64,000 nucleotides of DNA from JAQBVV01 sp965249205 (GCA_965249205.1 CBDFLL010000006.1:1302001-1366000); one strand, 5' to 3'; counted from the first letter of the stretch, positions 30,704-39,983 are shown. The notes: generated by a model not told the origin, from the letters alone. Translations and numbers: made by a program.

Positions 30704-31751
30704 CTCGTGCTTATCCGGTTGTTTCAGCTAACCCCTATATCTTGCGATCAGCCTGGGGGGCGCACGTCCTGCGCGCCGCGAATCCGTCGGGCGGGCGTGG
30801 GCGTCCGTCCGGTCCCCAGGCCCAGCAGGGTCTGAAAGGCGGCCATCGGGTGCCGCCGCCGATTGTGCCGAAACACGAACTCATCGAGGTAGACCTGTAG
30901 TTGCGCCTTGCTGACGCCGTGGTGCGTGCCAATCAACCACTGTTGGCAATTGCCGATGACGCGGTCGGCCAAAGGCACGACGGAGGGCACCCCCCTGTGC
31001 AGGGCGCTCCGGATCGGTTGCGGGCGGGCGACGTGTCTCACGTCAGCGGCCTGGAGCCCATCGAAACTTTTCAGCCCGTCGGTGTAGACCGTCGCCCCCG
31101 GCGCAATGTGGTGAGTGACGAACGCGAGCATCGTCGATTGTTTGAAGTTCGGGATCACGGACATGCGGACCCGACCCGACCGATCCCCGCGTCGTTCCAC
31201 CGCCACCAGCACCAGCGCGGCTTTCCGCCCCTTGAGTTGGCGACTGCCGCGCAGGCCGGCCTGGGGCGCGCCCACCCAGGTGTCATCGATCTCCACGTCG
31301 CCGTACAAGGGCTCCCGCCCCGCGTTCACCATCGCGCGCCGCAGCTTGTGCAACAGCAGCCACGCCGTTTCGTACCGCCGCAGGCCCAACTGCCGCTGCA
31401 GCAGGAGCGCCGAGAGGCCCCGCTTGTCGGTAACCGTCAAATAGGCCGCCCAGAACCACACCAGGAGCGGCGTCTTCGTGTTGTGGAGAATCGTCCCGGC
31501 GGTCAGCGACACCTGATACCGGCACGCCGCACATTGCCAGCGCCGGTGTGTGGTCAGGCGATAGCCGCGCGCGTGCCGGCACCGGGGACACACAAAGCCG
31601 TCCGGCCAGCGGCACGCCGCCAAGTAGTCCTGACAGGCCTCGGCGGTCGCAAATTGCCGCTGAAACTCCCGGAGATTCTTCGGAAACGACGGGCGCGCCA
31701 CGCCGATACACTACCGGTGGTGGCTTGCTGAAACAACCGGATAAGCACGAG
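30704..31751 (-). mobile_element. IS1595-family insertion sequence
   Basis: A single transposase gene lies between perfect 25-bp terminal inverted repeats (30704-30728 and 31727-31751, outer end CTCGTGCTTATCCGG). A 7-bp direct repeat AGCGCGA occurs at 30697-30703 and 31750-31756. The family makes 8-bp duplications, and the eighth base differs here, so the exact ends are uncertain by a few bases. It sits directly upstream of the DUF4159 start. Confidence 0.8.
30748..31701 (-). CDS. IS1595-family transposase
   Basis: The 317-aa product has an N-terminal zinc ribbon (CPRC and CAAC pairs, about residues 38-61) and an ISXO2-like DDE catalytic domain. The latter begins near VEIDDTWVG and continues through YTDGLKSFDGL, ending in the FRHNRRRHPMAAFQTLLG segment. 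The frame is complete, so the element may still be active. Confidence 0.85.
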   Translation of the reverse strand: MARPSFPKNLREFQRQFATAEACQDYLAACRWPDGFVCPRCRHARGYRLTTHRRWQCAACRYQVSLTAGTILHNTKTPLLVWFWAAYLTVTDKRGLSALLLQRQLGLRRYETAWLLLHKLRRAMVNAGREPLYGDVEIDDTWVGAPQAGLRGSRQLKGRKAALVLVAVERRGDRSGRVRMSVIPNFKQSTMLAFVTHHIAPGATVYTDGLKSFDGLQAADVRHVARPQPIRSALHRGVPSVVPLADRVIGNCQQWLIGTHHGVSKAQLQVYLDEFVFRHNRRRHPMAAFQTLLGLGTGRTPTPARRIRGAQDVRPPG

Positions 31752-31922
31752 CGCGATAGCGGCGGTCCATGGAACACAGACAGTCAGAATTCCACAGCCG
31801 CGGGATCCAACGTACTCTTGGGCCTCTAGCAGGTGTGCAATCGCGCCGAGGCTGTGCGTTGATGCGCGTACGACACGTGTGCGGGTGCTTCAGCGGCTCG
31901 ACGTGTCACCGTCACTGTGTTC

Positions 31923-32749
31923 ATGGCCTACATCTTTGCGTTGAGTTCAGCGGCGCTGTACGGCGCCGCTGACTTTCTTGGCGGTCTCGCCTCGCGGCAG
32001 GCGAGCACGATCGCGATTGTGTTGACGTCTCAAGGAGTCGGCTTCGTGTTGTTGGCGCTGGTACTGCCACTGTTGCCGGAGGCGACGCCGCTACCGTGGG
32101 ATCTGTTCTGGGGAGGTCTGGCCGGGTTGTCCGGGGGCATTGGGGTGGCCCTGCTGTATCGGGCGCTCGCCATTGGGCGCATGGCGGTCGTCGCACCGGT
32201 CACCGCCGTGTGCGCGGTGGTCATTCCGGTCACCGTCGGCGTGTTCCTGGGCGAACGACTGGCGTGGCTGACCGTGATCGGCGTGGGGCTGGCCATCGTG
32301 GCCATTGTGCTCGTGAGTCAGCAGGGTGCCACGGCGCCGGTGGGGAGGCGCACCGGTGCGGTACCGCGCGGCGTCGGACTTGCGCTGGTATCGGGCGTGG
32401 CGATTGGGCTGTTCTTTCTGGCGCTTGCCGAAACCGACGCACGAGCGGGCATGTGGCCGCTTGTGGCGGCCCGCGCGGCTTCGGTCACATTCTTCGGCGC
32501 GATGACGCTGGTCAGTGGACAACCGCTGCGCATGGCGGCATCCGTGACCCGCATCGCCGTAGCCGCGGGAGTCATCGACGTGTGCGCCAACGCGCTGTAC
32601 CTGGTGGCGACACGATACGGTCCACTCAGCGTTGTCGTCACGCTGTCGTCGCTGTACCCGGCGAGCGCCTCAACGCGTGGCAGGCTGTTGGCTTGGCGTG
32701 CGCGCTGATCGCGATCATCCTTATCGTGGGCGGTTCGGGGTCCTCCTAG
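31923..32749 (+). pseudogene. EamA/DMT-type transporter with 3' deletion and frameshift
   Basis: Ten-TM drug/metabolite-type permease. The frame from ATG 31923 encodes AYIFALSSAALYGAADFLGG and successive hydrophobic segments up to VVVTLSSLYPA, then runs out of frame and stops at 32708. The expected last helix is readable in the next frame: GERLNAWQAVGLACALIAII, ending at 32749. About a dozen residues (the TTVVLAR..LG part) are missing between them. A short GGCGA repeat at the junction (around 32657-32666) suggests a slippage-type deletion. The protein would lose its tenth helix. Confidence 0.65.
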
Positions 32750-32811
32750 CGTTGCCGACGAAGCCGAGTGCTAGGATTGGTGTCCTTTCGTCACGTTTCA
32801 GGGAGACCGCG

Positions 32812-33000
32812 ATGTCCGACAAGAAGATCATCGCCGTTGTGGGTGCAACAGGGGCCCAAGGCGGAGGGCTGGTGCGGGCGATTCTGAACGATCCGAGCGG
32901 CGAGTTCGTGGCGCGCGCGATCACGCGGGACGTCAGTTCCGAGAAGACCAAGGCGCGCGCGACACTGGGGGCAGAGGTGGTGGACGCTGATATCAACTAG
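32812..33000 (+). pseudogene. NmrA-family NAD(P)-binding protein, N-terminal fragment
   Basis: The 62-aa frame starts with a Rossmann strand and glycine loop, IAVVGATGAQGGGLVRAIL (residues 7-25), followed by the FVARAITRDVSSEKTKA region of NmrA/HSCARG-type proteins. Those proteins normally have about 290-300 residues. It ends at TAG in GAEVVDADIN, and no continuation is found in any frame downstream, where a foreign-looking hemerythrin gene begins at 33045. It is probably a remnant cut by that insertion. Confidence 0.6.
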
Positions 33001-33414
33001 GATGTTCAGCCGAGCGGGGTGCCATGCGGCGCCGAGGTGAAGCCATGAGTCAACCGAGAGTAGACATCTACAATTTCCCACACAAAGGATTACGAAATCT
33101 TCTATCCCAAGTCTCCTTTGTGGCCGGAAATACCGACCAGTCGAATCAGCGAGCCCTGGACGAGTTGAAAAAGAAAACAGCGGAGTTGGTTTTACTATTG
33201 AATCTTCACCGTCAGTCTGAAGAAGATGACTTGTTACCTGCTTTAGAGGCAAAGCTACCAGGAAGTACTCGGGAAAACGTGGAAGAACATGAACTTCTCG
33301 AGAGTGCGGTGGATCAGATCGGCGATTTCGTAGAAAAGCTTACCGTGGGGGATTCCCCGGCTGAGGGGATTCAGTTTTCTTCTATGCTGAACGGATTTCA
33401 GGCCAAGTACCTAG

Positions 33415-34709
33415 CAGGCTGCTGAAAAACTCCGTGAAATGGGATCGACAGATCGATCCCGGCGTACTACCATGCTCCCAACACCGCTGAAGGGAGCCCC
33501 ATCATGCGCGGACACGATGAGCAAAGCACTCACATGTTCAGCTACCTGTCGCCGGAACAGCGCGTGCCAGCCGACCATCCGCTCCGCGCGGTTCGCGCGC
33601 TGACGGACGAAGCGCTGAGAACGATGTCGCGCAGGTTCGCCGGCCTGTACGCCAACACAGGGCGTCCGTCGATCCCGCCGGAACAGCTGCTGCGCGCGTT
33701 ATTGCTGCAGGTGCTCTACACGGTGCGGAGCGAGCGGCTGCTGATGGAAGAGCTCAATTACAACCTGCTGTTCCGCTGGTTCGTGGGCTTGAATTTGGAC
33801 GACCCGGTTTGGCATCCCACCACGTTTACCAAGAATCGCGACCGGCTGCTGGCGGGCGATCTCGCGGCCGCCTTCTTTGATGCGGTGCAGGCCCACGCGC
33901 GGGCGGCCGGGCTGCTCTCGGACGAACACTTCACTGTGGATGGGACCCAATTGGAAGCGTGGGCCAGCCTGAAGAGCTTTCGGTGCCGGGACGCGGCGGA
34001 GAGCGACCCGCCCGATGACCCCGGGAATCCCACGGTCAACTTCCACGGGGAGCGGCGGCGCAACGACACGCACCAGTCGACGACCGATCCGGAGGCGATG
34101 CTGCCTCGGAAGGGCCAGGGGAAGGAAGCCAAGCTGGCGTATCTGGGCCACGTGCTGCTGGACAATCGACAGGGACTTGTCGCCAACGTCTGCGCGACTC
34201 ACGCGACGGGGACCGCCGAACGCGAGGCAGCGGCGCTGTTGCTGGAGGCCAGCGCGCCGCCGGGCAGCACGGTCGGGGCGGACAAGGGCTACGATGTGGC
34301 AAGCTTTGTGGCCGCTGTCCGTATCCGGGCCGTCACGCCCCACGTTGCTCAGAAGGTCCGCTGGAGTGCGATCGATGGCCGGACCACGCGGCATGCGGGC
34401 TATCACGTCAGTCAGCGGAAACGGAAACTCGTAGAACAGGTCTTTGGCTGGATGAAGACCGTCGGCGGCTTGCGCAAACTCCGGCATCGCGGTGTCGCCC
34501 TCGTGGATTGGCAGCTTACCTTCGCCGCCACGGTCTATAACTTGGTCCGGCTGCGGAATCTGGAGGCGAGGTGTCCCTGATCACCGGCCGCGCGTGTCGC
34601 CGGCCCCTTGATCGGGGCCAGCGCACAGCCGTGCGCACCGTTGTCGGTCGGTGGTGACTCGCATGATCCTTAGAAAACGGCCCGATCACCCGGGTTCTTC
34701 AGCAGCCTG
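33415..34709 (+). mobile_element. IS5-family insertion sequence, 1295 bp
   Basis: The ends are imperfect inverted repeats (33415-33434 and 34690-34709, CAGGCTGCTGAA at the tips, 17 of 20 matching). They are flanked by 4-bp target duplications CTAG at 33411-33414 and 34710-34713, which fits the YTAR target of IS5. A palindromic GGCCCC/GGGGCC hairpin lies after the transposase gene near 34600-34617. It is inserted inside the hemerythrin gene. Confidence 0.9.
33504..34580 (+). CDS. IS5-family DDE transposase
   Basis: The 358-aa product has the N-terminal DUF772-type helical domain (HMFSYLSPEQRVPADHPLRA, LLRALLLQVLYTVRSERLLM) and a catalytic DDE domain. The latter starts at DEHFTVDGTQLEAWAS, includes GADKGYDV, and ends with RKRKLVEQVFGWMKTVGG. 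The frame is intact, so the element may be mobile. Confidence 0.88.
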   Translation: MRGHDEQSTHMFSYLSPEQRVPADHPLRAVRALTDEALRTMSRRFAGLYANTGRPSIPPEQLLRALLLQVLYTVRSERLLMEELNYNLLFRWFVGLNLDDPVWHPTTFTKNRDRLLAGDLAAAFFDAVQAHARAAGLLSDEHFTVDGTQLEAWASLKSFRCRDAAESDPPDDPGNPTVNFHGERRRNDTHQSTTDPEAMLPRKGQGKEAKLAYLGHVLLDNRQGLVANVCATHATGTAEREAAALLLEASAPPGSTVGADKGYDVASFVAAVRIRAVTPHVAQKVRWSAIDGRTTRHAGYHVSQRKRKLVEQVFGWMKTVGGLRKLRHRGVALVDWQLTFAATVYNLVRLRNLEARCP

Positions 34710-35187
34710 CTAGACCATATGGCTATGGAAGAATCCAAGATGAATTCTCTCATTTGGAGTCACTTCACCGATGAAGAACTGATGGGAATTCATGGCGCTA
34801 TCATGTCTAAACTTGCTCCAGAACAGATTGTTCTCTGGTTCAAATATATTGTGCCCGCCTTAAACCCAATGGAGCGCAACATCATCCTCTCGGGTTTCAA
34901 AGCGAACGCCCCGGAAGAGTTTGTCAATCGGGTCCTGGGCGTGATTCGTGAGGAAATGCCCGCGAGCTCTTTTGATAGCATGGTTGCTTCTTTGTAACAC
35001 TAGCCGTGTTCGGCGCATCCTCGATCACCTCGCAGCCAGAACCGGCATCGGGCGCCGGGCATACGTGCGATCGGACTCGTCGAACGGACCGGCACGGGTC
35101 TGCCCAGGTTGACTTTTCTCGTGGACCGGACGCCATGCGCATGTGTGCTGGTTTACCGGTCACCGTTTCGGTACACTCGGAAACATC

Positions 35188-35556
35188 ATGATCATCGCCA
35201 CGATCGCTCTGGCCGCCGCTCTCGTGCAGCAGCCCGCCACCGAGGCGGTTGAGCCTGACCTCGCTGTCATCAGTGCGCGGCTCGGGGGCTGCGCCGCTGA
35301 TTTCACCGTGACAAATGCGGATGACCAGCCCGTCTATGCCGCCATCGTTCACGTCAGGATCCGTTACGGCTTTCTGGGTATCAAGCGGATGGACCTGGAG
35401 GTCGGCACCAATTCTGACGGACAGGCGCGCGTCGAAGGGTTGCCAGACGAGGTTAAGCCTTTGACCTTCGACATTCAGAAGGGGGACACGACGGCGATTG
35501 TCGAGCAGACACACCTGAGTCCCTGCGAAGTCACGTATGAGGTTTCCCTTGAATAA
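35188..35556 (+). CDS. Small exported protein of unknown function
   Basis: The 122-aa frame begins with a hydrophobic signal-like stretch IIATIALAAALVQQ (residues 2-15). A beta-rich domain with two cysteines follows (LGGCAADFTVTNADDQPVY and HLSPCEVTYEV near the end), which may form a disulfide. The pattern resembles carboxypeptidase-regulatory or Ig-like domains but I cannot assign a family. ATG 35188 is preferred over 35143 because it places the signal peptide at the N-terminus. The 305-base stretch after it (35557-35861) has no supported gene. Confidence 0.5.
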   Translation: MIIATIALAAALVQQPATEAVEPDLAVISARLGGCAADFTVTNADDQPVYAAIVHVRIRYGFLGIKRMDLEVGTNSDGQARVEGLPDEVKPLTFDIQKGDTTAIVEQTHLSPCEVTYEVSLE

Positions 35557-35861
35557 GGCGGACACGAATCATGCGAGGAGTGTTGACGCGGTGTAAACAC
35601 GCGATGTGTGTGACAGTCGCGGAGCCGCGCTGGAAACAGCAGGGGCTTCCCGTGCAGAGGCGCCTCGCAACTCTCGGCAACATGACGTCCGGGGCCGTGC
35701 CGGTTAGGAACTGACGAAACAACGCGATACCGACCACGGGTGCGGCGCCGGCCCAGGTGCCTGGCCCCCCGGATAGCGGCTTGTTTCCCGATTCGGAACA
35801 GATGCGCCGATTCGGCGTTACTATGTGGGCTGCATATTTCCTACGTCTCGAAAGGACACAG

Positions 35862-36140
35862 ATGGCCAAGACCGCGAAGAAAGCCTCCCGCAAACCCAAT
35901 GCTGCCTTCATGAAGCCAGTCACTCCCAGCGCCACTCTGGCGGCGGTAGTTGGATCCAAGCCGATTCCCAGGACTGAAGTGACGAAGAAGCTGTGGGCGT
36001 ACATCAAGAAGAACAGTCTTCAAGATCCGAAGAACAAGCGCATGATTAAGGCCGACGCGGCCTTGAAGCCCGTCTTCGGCGGCAAGGCGACCGTGAACAT
36101 GTTCGAAATGACCAAGCTGGTCAGCAAGCACCTGAAGTAA
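35862..36140 (+). CDS. SWIB/MDM2-domain protein
   Basis: The 92-aa protein has a basic N-terminal tail (AKTAKKASRKP) followed by a complete SWIB domain: PRTEVTKKLWAYIKKNSLQD, KRMIKADAALKPVF, and a C-terminal MFEMTKLVSKHLK helix. In bacteria, free-standing SWIB proteins are thought to be nucleoid- or chromatin-associated, but no target is known. The ATG follows GAAAGGACACAG. A clear rho-independent terminator lies 110 nt downstream. Confidence 0.85.
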   Translation: MAKTAKKASRKPNAAFMKPVTPSATLAAVVGSKPIPRTEVTKKLWAYIKKNSLQDPKNKRMIKADAALKPVFGGKATVNMFEMTKLVSKHLK

Positions 36141-36249
36141 AAGCGGCGGCGTTATCTGCGGCGGCGCCTCTCATGGCGTCGGCAGCCAGAAGTGCGGAGA
36201 GTTCGTAAGTCGTTCTGGATCTGGTCATCGGACCAGATGGCGCGCAAGG

Positions 36250-36280
36250 GCCGGGGGTTCTCCCCGGCTTTTGTCTTTTT
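36250..36280 (+). terminator. Rho-independent terminator after the SWIB gene
   Basis: Stem GCCGGGG/CCCCGGC with loop GTTCT is followed by TTTTGTCTTTTT. This is the clearest intrinsic terminator in the window. Confidence 0.88.
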
Positions 36281-36386
36281 CGGCCTGCGGGCACACCGCG
36301 GGACCGCAAGGTAAGAGCACACTCTGAGGCGAAACCAGACGTCGACGCCGCTTCGGCCTGCGGTCCCGCTGACGGCGGCGGCGATC

Positions 36387-37364
36387 GTGATCTTGTCCGC
36401 GCCGTTTGTTCAGCAGGCATTCACTGCAGCCAGCAACGCGTGGGGTCCATACTTCAGCACGGTCGGCATGGCCGCCACGGCGTTGCCGGTTGGCGCCGCC
36501 CTGCTCGTTGCGGCGACACGCATCCGCGACCGCCGCTTGGCGCGATACTGCGCCCTCGCCATAAGTCTCGCCGTCGGCACGTGCTACGTGCTGATCAATG
36601 CACTCAGCTTTGCTGAGGCATTTCACTTTGTCGAGTATGGCCTACTGGCGTGGCTCTTTCATCGCTCGCGCGGCACACGGAGTGACGGTGCATCGGCCCT
36701 ACTGCCACTGGTGGCCGGGGTTGTCGTCGGAACACTGGACGAGTGGTTCCAGTGGTTCATTCCAATTCGCGCAGGTGAGGCGAGAGACATTGTGCTCAAC
36801 GGCGTTGCCAGCGGCTGTGGCTTGCTGTTCGCGATCGCCGTCGATCCACCCGCCGGCCGCGTGACCGGGCGCCACCGCGAGTCGGTGATTCGGTTGCTCG
36901 CGAGCGGAGCCGTGGCGATGGCACTCTTCGCGTTATTTTTCCTGACCGTGCATGTTGGTCACGACGTGTACGACGCGGAGATCGGTGCCTTCCGATCCCG
37001 CTATACGGCAACTGAGTTGTCTGGATTGGCCCGTGACCGCGCGGAGCGCTGGCGGGTCCGACCGCCACGCGTGCAGCGCCGACTGTCACGGGAGGACCAG
37101 TACCTGACCGAAGGCCTCTGGCATGTTCAGCGGCGCAACCAGGCGTTGAGTGCGGGCGACTTGACGGACGCGTGGCGTGAGAATCGAATCCTGGAGAGGT
37201 TTTACGCACCAATCCTTGAGGTGCCGACGTACGCAAACCTGCTGGGTCATGCGTGGTCCGCCGGGCAACGTCTCGACGTTGAAGCACAGGTCGGCGCCGA
37301 CCACGCGCCCTTGGCGAGTGACGCGTATCCGTATCCTTTGTACGTCTGGCCCGTGGGCCGCTGA
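36387..37364 (+). CDS. VanZ-like membrane protein with a long C-terminal domain
   Basis: The 325-aa protein has several hydrophobic helices. A VanZ-like core reads FHFVEYGLLAWLFHRSRG, then TLDEWFQWFIPIRAGEARDI and NGVASGCGLLFA. The DEWFQ and D..LN positions match the VanZ signature. After another TM helix (about 165-185) it has an extra hydrophilic C-terminal domain of about 130 residues with no recognised motif. Function is unknown; VanZ-type proteins affect envelope-drug susceptibility in some species. The GTG start at 36387 removes part of the first helix. CTG at 36324 in the same frame would restore it, so the start is uncertain. Confidence 0.6.
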   Translation: MILSAPFVQQAFTAASNAWGPYFSTVGMAATALPVGAALLVAATRIRDRRLARYCALAISLAVGTCYVLINALSFAEAFHFVEYGLLAWLFHRSRGTRSDGASALLPLVAGVVVGTLDEWFQWFIPIRAGEARDIVLNGVASGCGLLFAIAVDPPAGRVTGRHRESVIRLLASGAVAMALFALFFLTVHVGHDVYDAEIGAFRSRYTATELSGLARDRAERWRVRPPRVQRRLSREDQYLTEGLWHVQRRNQALSAGDLTDAWRENRILERFYAPILEVPTYANLLGHAWSAGQRLDVEAQVGADHAPLASDAYPYPLYVWPVGR

Positions 37365-37452
37365 CGTGCGGATGGGAGCGTCTGCTTCTCGCGCGGTGGT
37401 AGGATCGGCATACGCTTGGTCTGCGTGCAGCCGACCGTGACGTCATCGACCG

Positions 37453-37614
37453 ATGAAACCAGCATCGAATGTAGTAGTCCTGGGTGCGTCACTGGCCGGC
37501 ATGGTTGTGTGTCTTCAAGGCCTTCGCGTCATCGACACGATTGGCGTGCTGGTGTGTGGCGTCGTCGCCGGTGGGGCACTGGCTGCCATCGCCTCGCGTC
37601 GAAAGAGACCATAG
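37453..37614 (+). CDS. Small hydrophobic protein, hypothetical
   Basis: The 53-aa frame encodes two apolar segments (about residues 6-22 and 27-47) and ends in a basic SRRKRP tail, giving a possible two-helix membrane hairpin with a cytoplasmic tail. No family is recognised and no strong ribosome site is visible, so it may not be real. A further 38-codon frame at 37629-37745 has a good GGGAGGAG upstream but no protein-like features. Confidence 0.3.
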   Translation: MKPASNVVVLGASLAGMVVCLQGLRVIDTIGVLVCGVVAGGALAAIASRRKRP

Positions 37615-37778
37615 GGAGGAGACTCGGCATGGCGGCGGTTAACCCTGCCGAGATAGAATCTCTGCGTGAGTCGTCAACGGCGGCTTCACGACGCGGTTCA
37701 AATCTCGAAGCGTGTAAACACGGATCGTTTGCTCAGAATACTTGAGGCTCCGTTGCCTCTTTCGCGCCAGGAGGCGTC

Positions 37779-39983
37779 ATGACACGTTCCGGATTTGCGG
37801 TGATCGTGGTGGTGCTGGTCGGACCGGCCACCAGCGTCCAGGCTCAGGATCACCTCCATCTGGCACCCGCCAGCGGTGTTCCCCGCGGGGTACCCCGCAT
37901 CTGTGCCGATATCGACGTCGCGTCGGTGGCCAGCGGTGCTTGGTCCAGCGCGTCGACATGGTCAACGGGGAAGGTGCCTGCCGCGGGCGACGGTGTGCTC
38001 GTCAAGGCGGACACTCGTGTGTCGTACGACGTTGTGAGCGATGCCCGCGTTCAGTGTGTTGATGTGGAAGGCGTACTGGCGTTTCGTTCCGATCGCTCGA
38101 CGCGGATCAGGGTCGGAACGTTGACCGTGCTGGAAGCAGGACGCCTTGAGATCGGCACTGTTGACGCGCCGGTTGCGGCCGACGTCACGGCCGAGATCGT
38201 GATCCTGGATCAGCCGGTCGATACTGTTCGCGATCCGGACCAGCTGACGAGGGGCGTCGTCGGCCTGGGCACGGTCCGCATTCATGGCGCCGTAAGAACA
38301 CCGACGTTCAGTCGAGTCATCGCCGAGCCGCTGGCGGGGCAGACGGCCCTGCGGCTCGAGCAGCCCGTTTCTGGCTGGAGCGTGGGCGACACACTCGTGC
38401 TACCGGATACCCGGCAGCTCTCGCAGGGCGAACGCGGCGAGAATTATCTGCCGCAATGGGAAGAGCATCGGGTGGCGGCTATCTCTGGCTCCACCATCAC
38501 CGTGGTTGATCCGCTGGAATTCGATCACCATGGCGCCAGCGATGGGGCGGGGGCCATCGAGTTCCTGCCCCACGTCGGAAATGTCAGCCGCAACGTGATC
38601 GTGCGCTCTGAGAACCCCGACGGCACGCGGGGACACGTGCTCTTCAACAATCGTGCGGACGTGGACATTCGCTACGCCCTCTTCAAGGGTCTGGGCCGCA
38701 CTCGAATGGGAGTGTTGGACAACGTCGAGTACGGCGCGGATGGAACCGTGCGCCGAACGGGTACGAACCAGATCGGTCGCTACTCGCTGCACTTTCACCA
38801 CACGTTCGGGCCGACGACGCCGCAGGCCAACGGCCATCAGTTCACGATCATCGGGAATGCCATTGACGATGCGTCGAAATGGGGCATTACGGTTCACAAC
38901 AGTCACTACGGACTGATCCAGGACAACGTCGTCTACAACTCGCGCGGCGCCGGCATCGTGGCCGAGGATGGCACCGAGAGCTTCAATGTCTTTGAGCACA
39001 ACTTCTCGATGCGTTCGGAGGGTTCCGGCGATTTCGCGCCGCGTAGCGGGTACGGCGGCGCCCAGGCCGACCCTGGTGGGGAGGGAGTAGGACTCTGGTT
39101 GCGCGGACCAAACAACGTGGTGCGGAACAACGTGGCCGCCGACGTCGACGCGGTGGGATTCGGCATTGCGGCCGGCCCGCTCGGCGAGGTGCGGATTCCG
39201 GCGTTCAAGGGTGCCGACACGAGCAAGGACGGTGAATTCAAACTGGTTCATTCGAACGATCTACCGCTGCTGGAGTTTACGGGCAACGAAGCATACGGCG
39301 CGATTCAGACCGGCGTGGCGATTGGCTGGAACGGCACGCTGAGTGACTCTCGTGTCTGGCACGCCTCCCGCTACGCCGTGACGGCGTTCCCGCTGGACCG
39401 GTTGACAATCGATGGCTTCATCGGGCGCGGAGACGCCGCGTTGCTCGGCGATGTTCTGGAGAACCCCACCGGTATCTGGTTCGGCGATTACGCCGCCAAA
39501 AGTGTGCTCGTGCGTAACGCCAACATTCAGGGTTTACGCGTCGGCGTGGCAAGTCCGTTCATTCACCGCACCACGACTGAGCCCGGCAGGGGTGACGGGG
39601 TGGCTACGATCGAGGACAGCTATTTCCGTGACTATGTCGGTGTGGCCGTCGCCACCACGTACACGCAATCGGCGACCGCGGCCAAGATCAAGAAAGCAGT
39701 GGTCATACGCAACAGCCGGTTCGAATCGCTGGCTGGTGCCGCGGTCGGTCAGTATTCGGCCGCGGCTATCTCGATGAACTACGGCATGGCGCCGGGTGAC
39801 ATGGCGCGCCGGGATCCGGCCGTCGTGTACGACTTCAATGGGAAGGCGGGCGATACGTTCCGCGTGTTCTACTCGCTCGACTATCCGGTCCAGGATCTTG
39901 CCCCGCCGTCTTGCCAGGTGCCGCGACCAGAGATCGGCGGGTTCGTCTGCGCCGGTGACGGATATGCAGCCCTGTCCAGATAG
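37779..39983 (+). CDS. G8-domain / parallel beta-helix exported protein
   Basis: The 734-aa product has a signal peptide (about 1-22, ending VQAQ) and an N-terminal G8 domain (about 45-170), recognisable by GAWSSASTWSTGKVPAAGDG and the following tryptophan/glycine-spaced strands. A right-handed beta-helix region of PbH1-like repeats follows (NNRADVDIRYALFKGLG, ITVHNSHYGLIQDNVVYNS, GPNNVVRNNVAADVDAVGFG). This resembles G8 proteins such as CEMIP-type hyaluronan-binding proteins. In bacteria the ligand is unknown; a polysaccharide is a plausible inference. AGGAGG lies 5 nt before the ATG. The PEGA gene follows after 9 nt. Confidence 0.78.
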   Translation: MTRSGFAVIVVVLVGPATSVQAQDHLHLAPASGVPRGVPRICADIDVASVASGAWSSASTWSTGKVPAAGDGVLVKADTRVSYDVVSDARVQCVDVEGVLAFRSDRSTRIRVGTLTVLEAGRLEIGTVDAPVAADVTAEIVILDQPVDTVRDPDQLTRGVVGLGTVRIHGAVRTPTFSRVIAEPLAGQTALRLEQPVSGWSVGDTLVLPDTRQLSQGERGENYLPQWEEHRVAAISGSTITVVDPLEFDHHGASDGAGAIEFLPHVGNVSRNVIVRSENPDGTRGHVLFNNRADVDIRYALFKGLGRTRMGVLDNVEYGADGTVRRTGTNQIGRYSLHFHHTFGPTTPQANGHQFTIIGNAIDDASKWGITVHNSHYGLIQDNVVYNSRGAGIVAEDGTESFNVFEHNFSMRSEGSGDFAPRSGYGGAQADPGGEGVGLWLRGPNNVVRNNVAADVDAVGFGIAAGPLGEVRIPAFKGADTSKDGEFKLVHSNDLPLLEFTGNEAYGAIQTGVAIGWNGTLSDSRVWHASRYAVTAFPLDRLTIDGFIGRGDAALLGDVLENPTGIWFGDYAAKSVLVRNANIQGLRVGVASPFIHRTTTEPGRGDGVATIEDSYFRDYVGVAVATTYTQSATAAKIKKAVVIRNSRFESLAGAAVGQYSAAAISMNYGMAPGDMARRDPAVVYDFNGKAGDTFRVFYSLDYPVQDLAPPSCQVPRPEIGGFVCAGDGYAALSR

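Larger units (their letters stand above)
33045..34997 (+). pseudogene. Hemerythrin-domain protein interrupted by an IS5-type element
   Basis: The gene is split at 33414/34714. Removing the element and one CTAG copy restores an uninterrupted 217-aa frame that reads FQAKYLDHMAMEESKM across the join. Metal-ligand candidates include the HRQSEEDD and EEHELLE segments and the HMAMEE segment at the junction, as in oxygen- or NO-responsive hemerythrins. The host DNA is about 45% GC in lines counted by eye, well below its neighbours, so it was probably acquired horizontally before the IS arrived. Its start follows GAGGTGAAGCC. The 190-base gap after it shows no gene. Confidence 0.85.

Noticed and set aside
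35557..35861. Promoter candidates TTGACG near 35582 and TACTAT at 35819
   Set aside because: Neither hexamer has a matching partner at 16-18 bp, so no promoter is called for the SWIB gene.
37629..37745. 38-codon frame with a good GGGAGGAG ribosome site
   Set aside because: Sequence is polar, low in hydrophobic residues and matches no family; kept only as a note.
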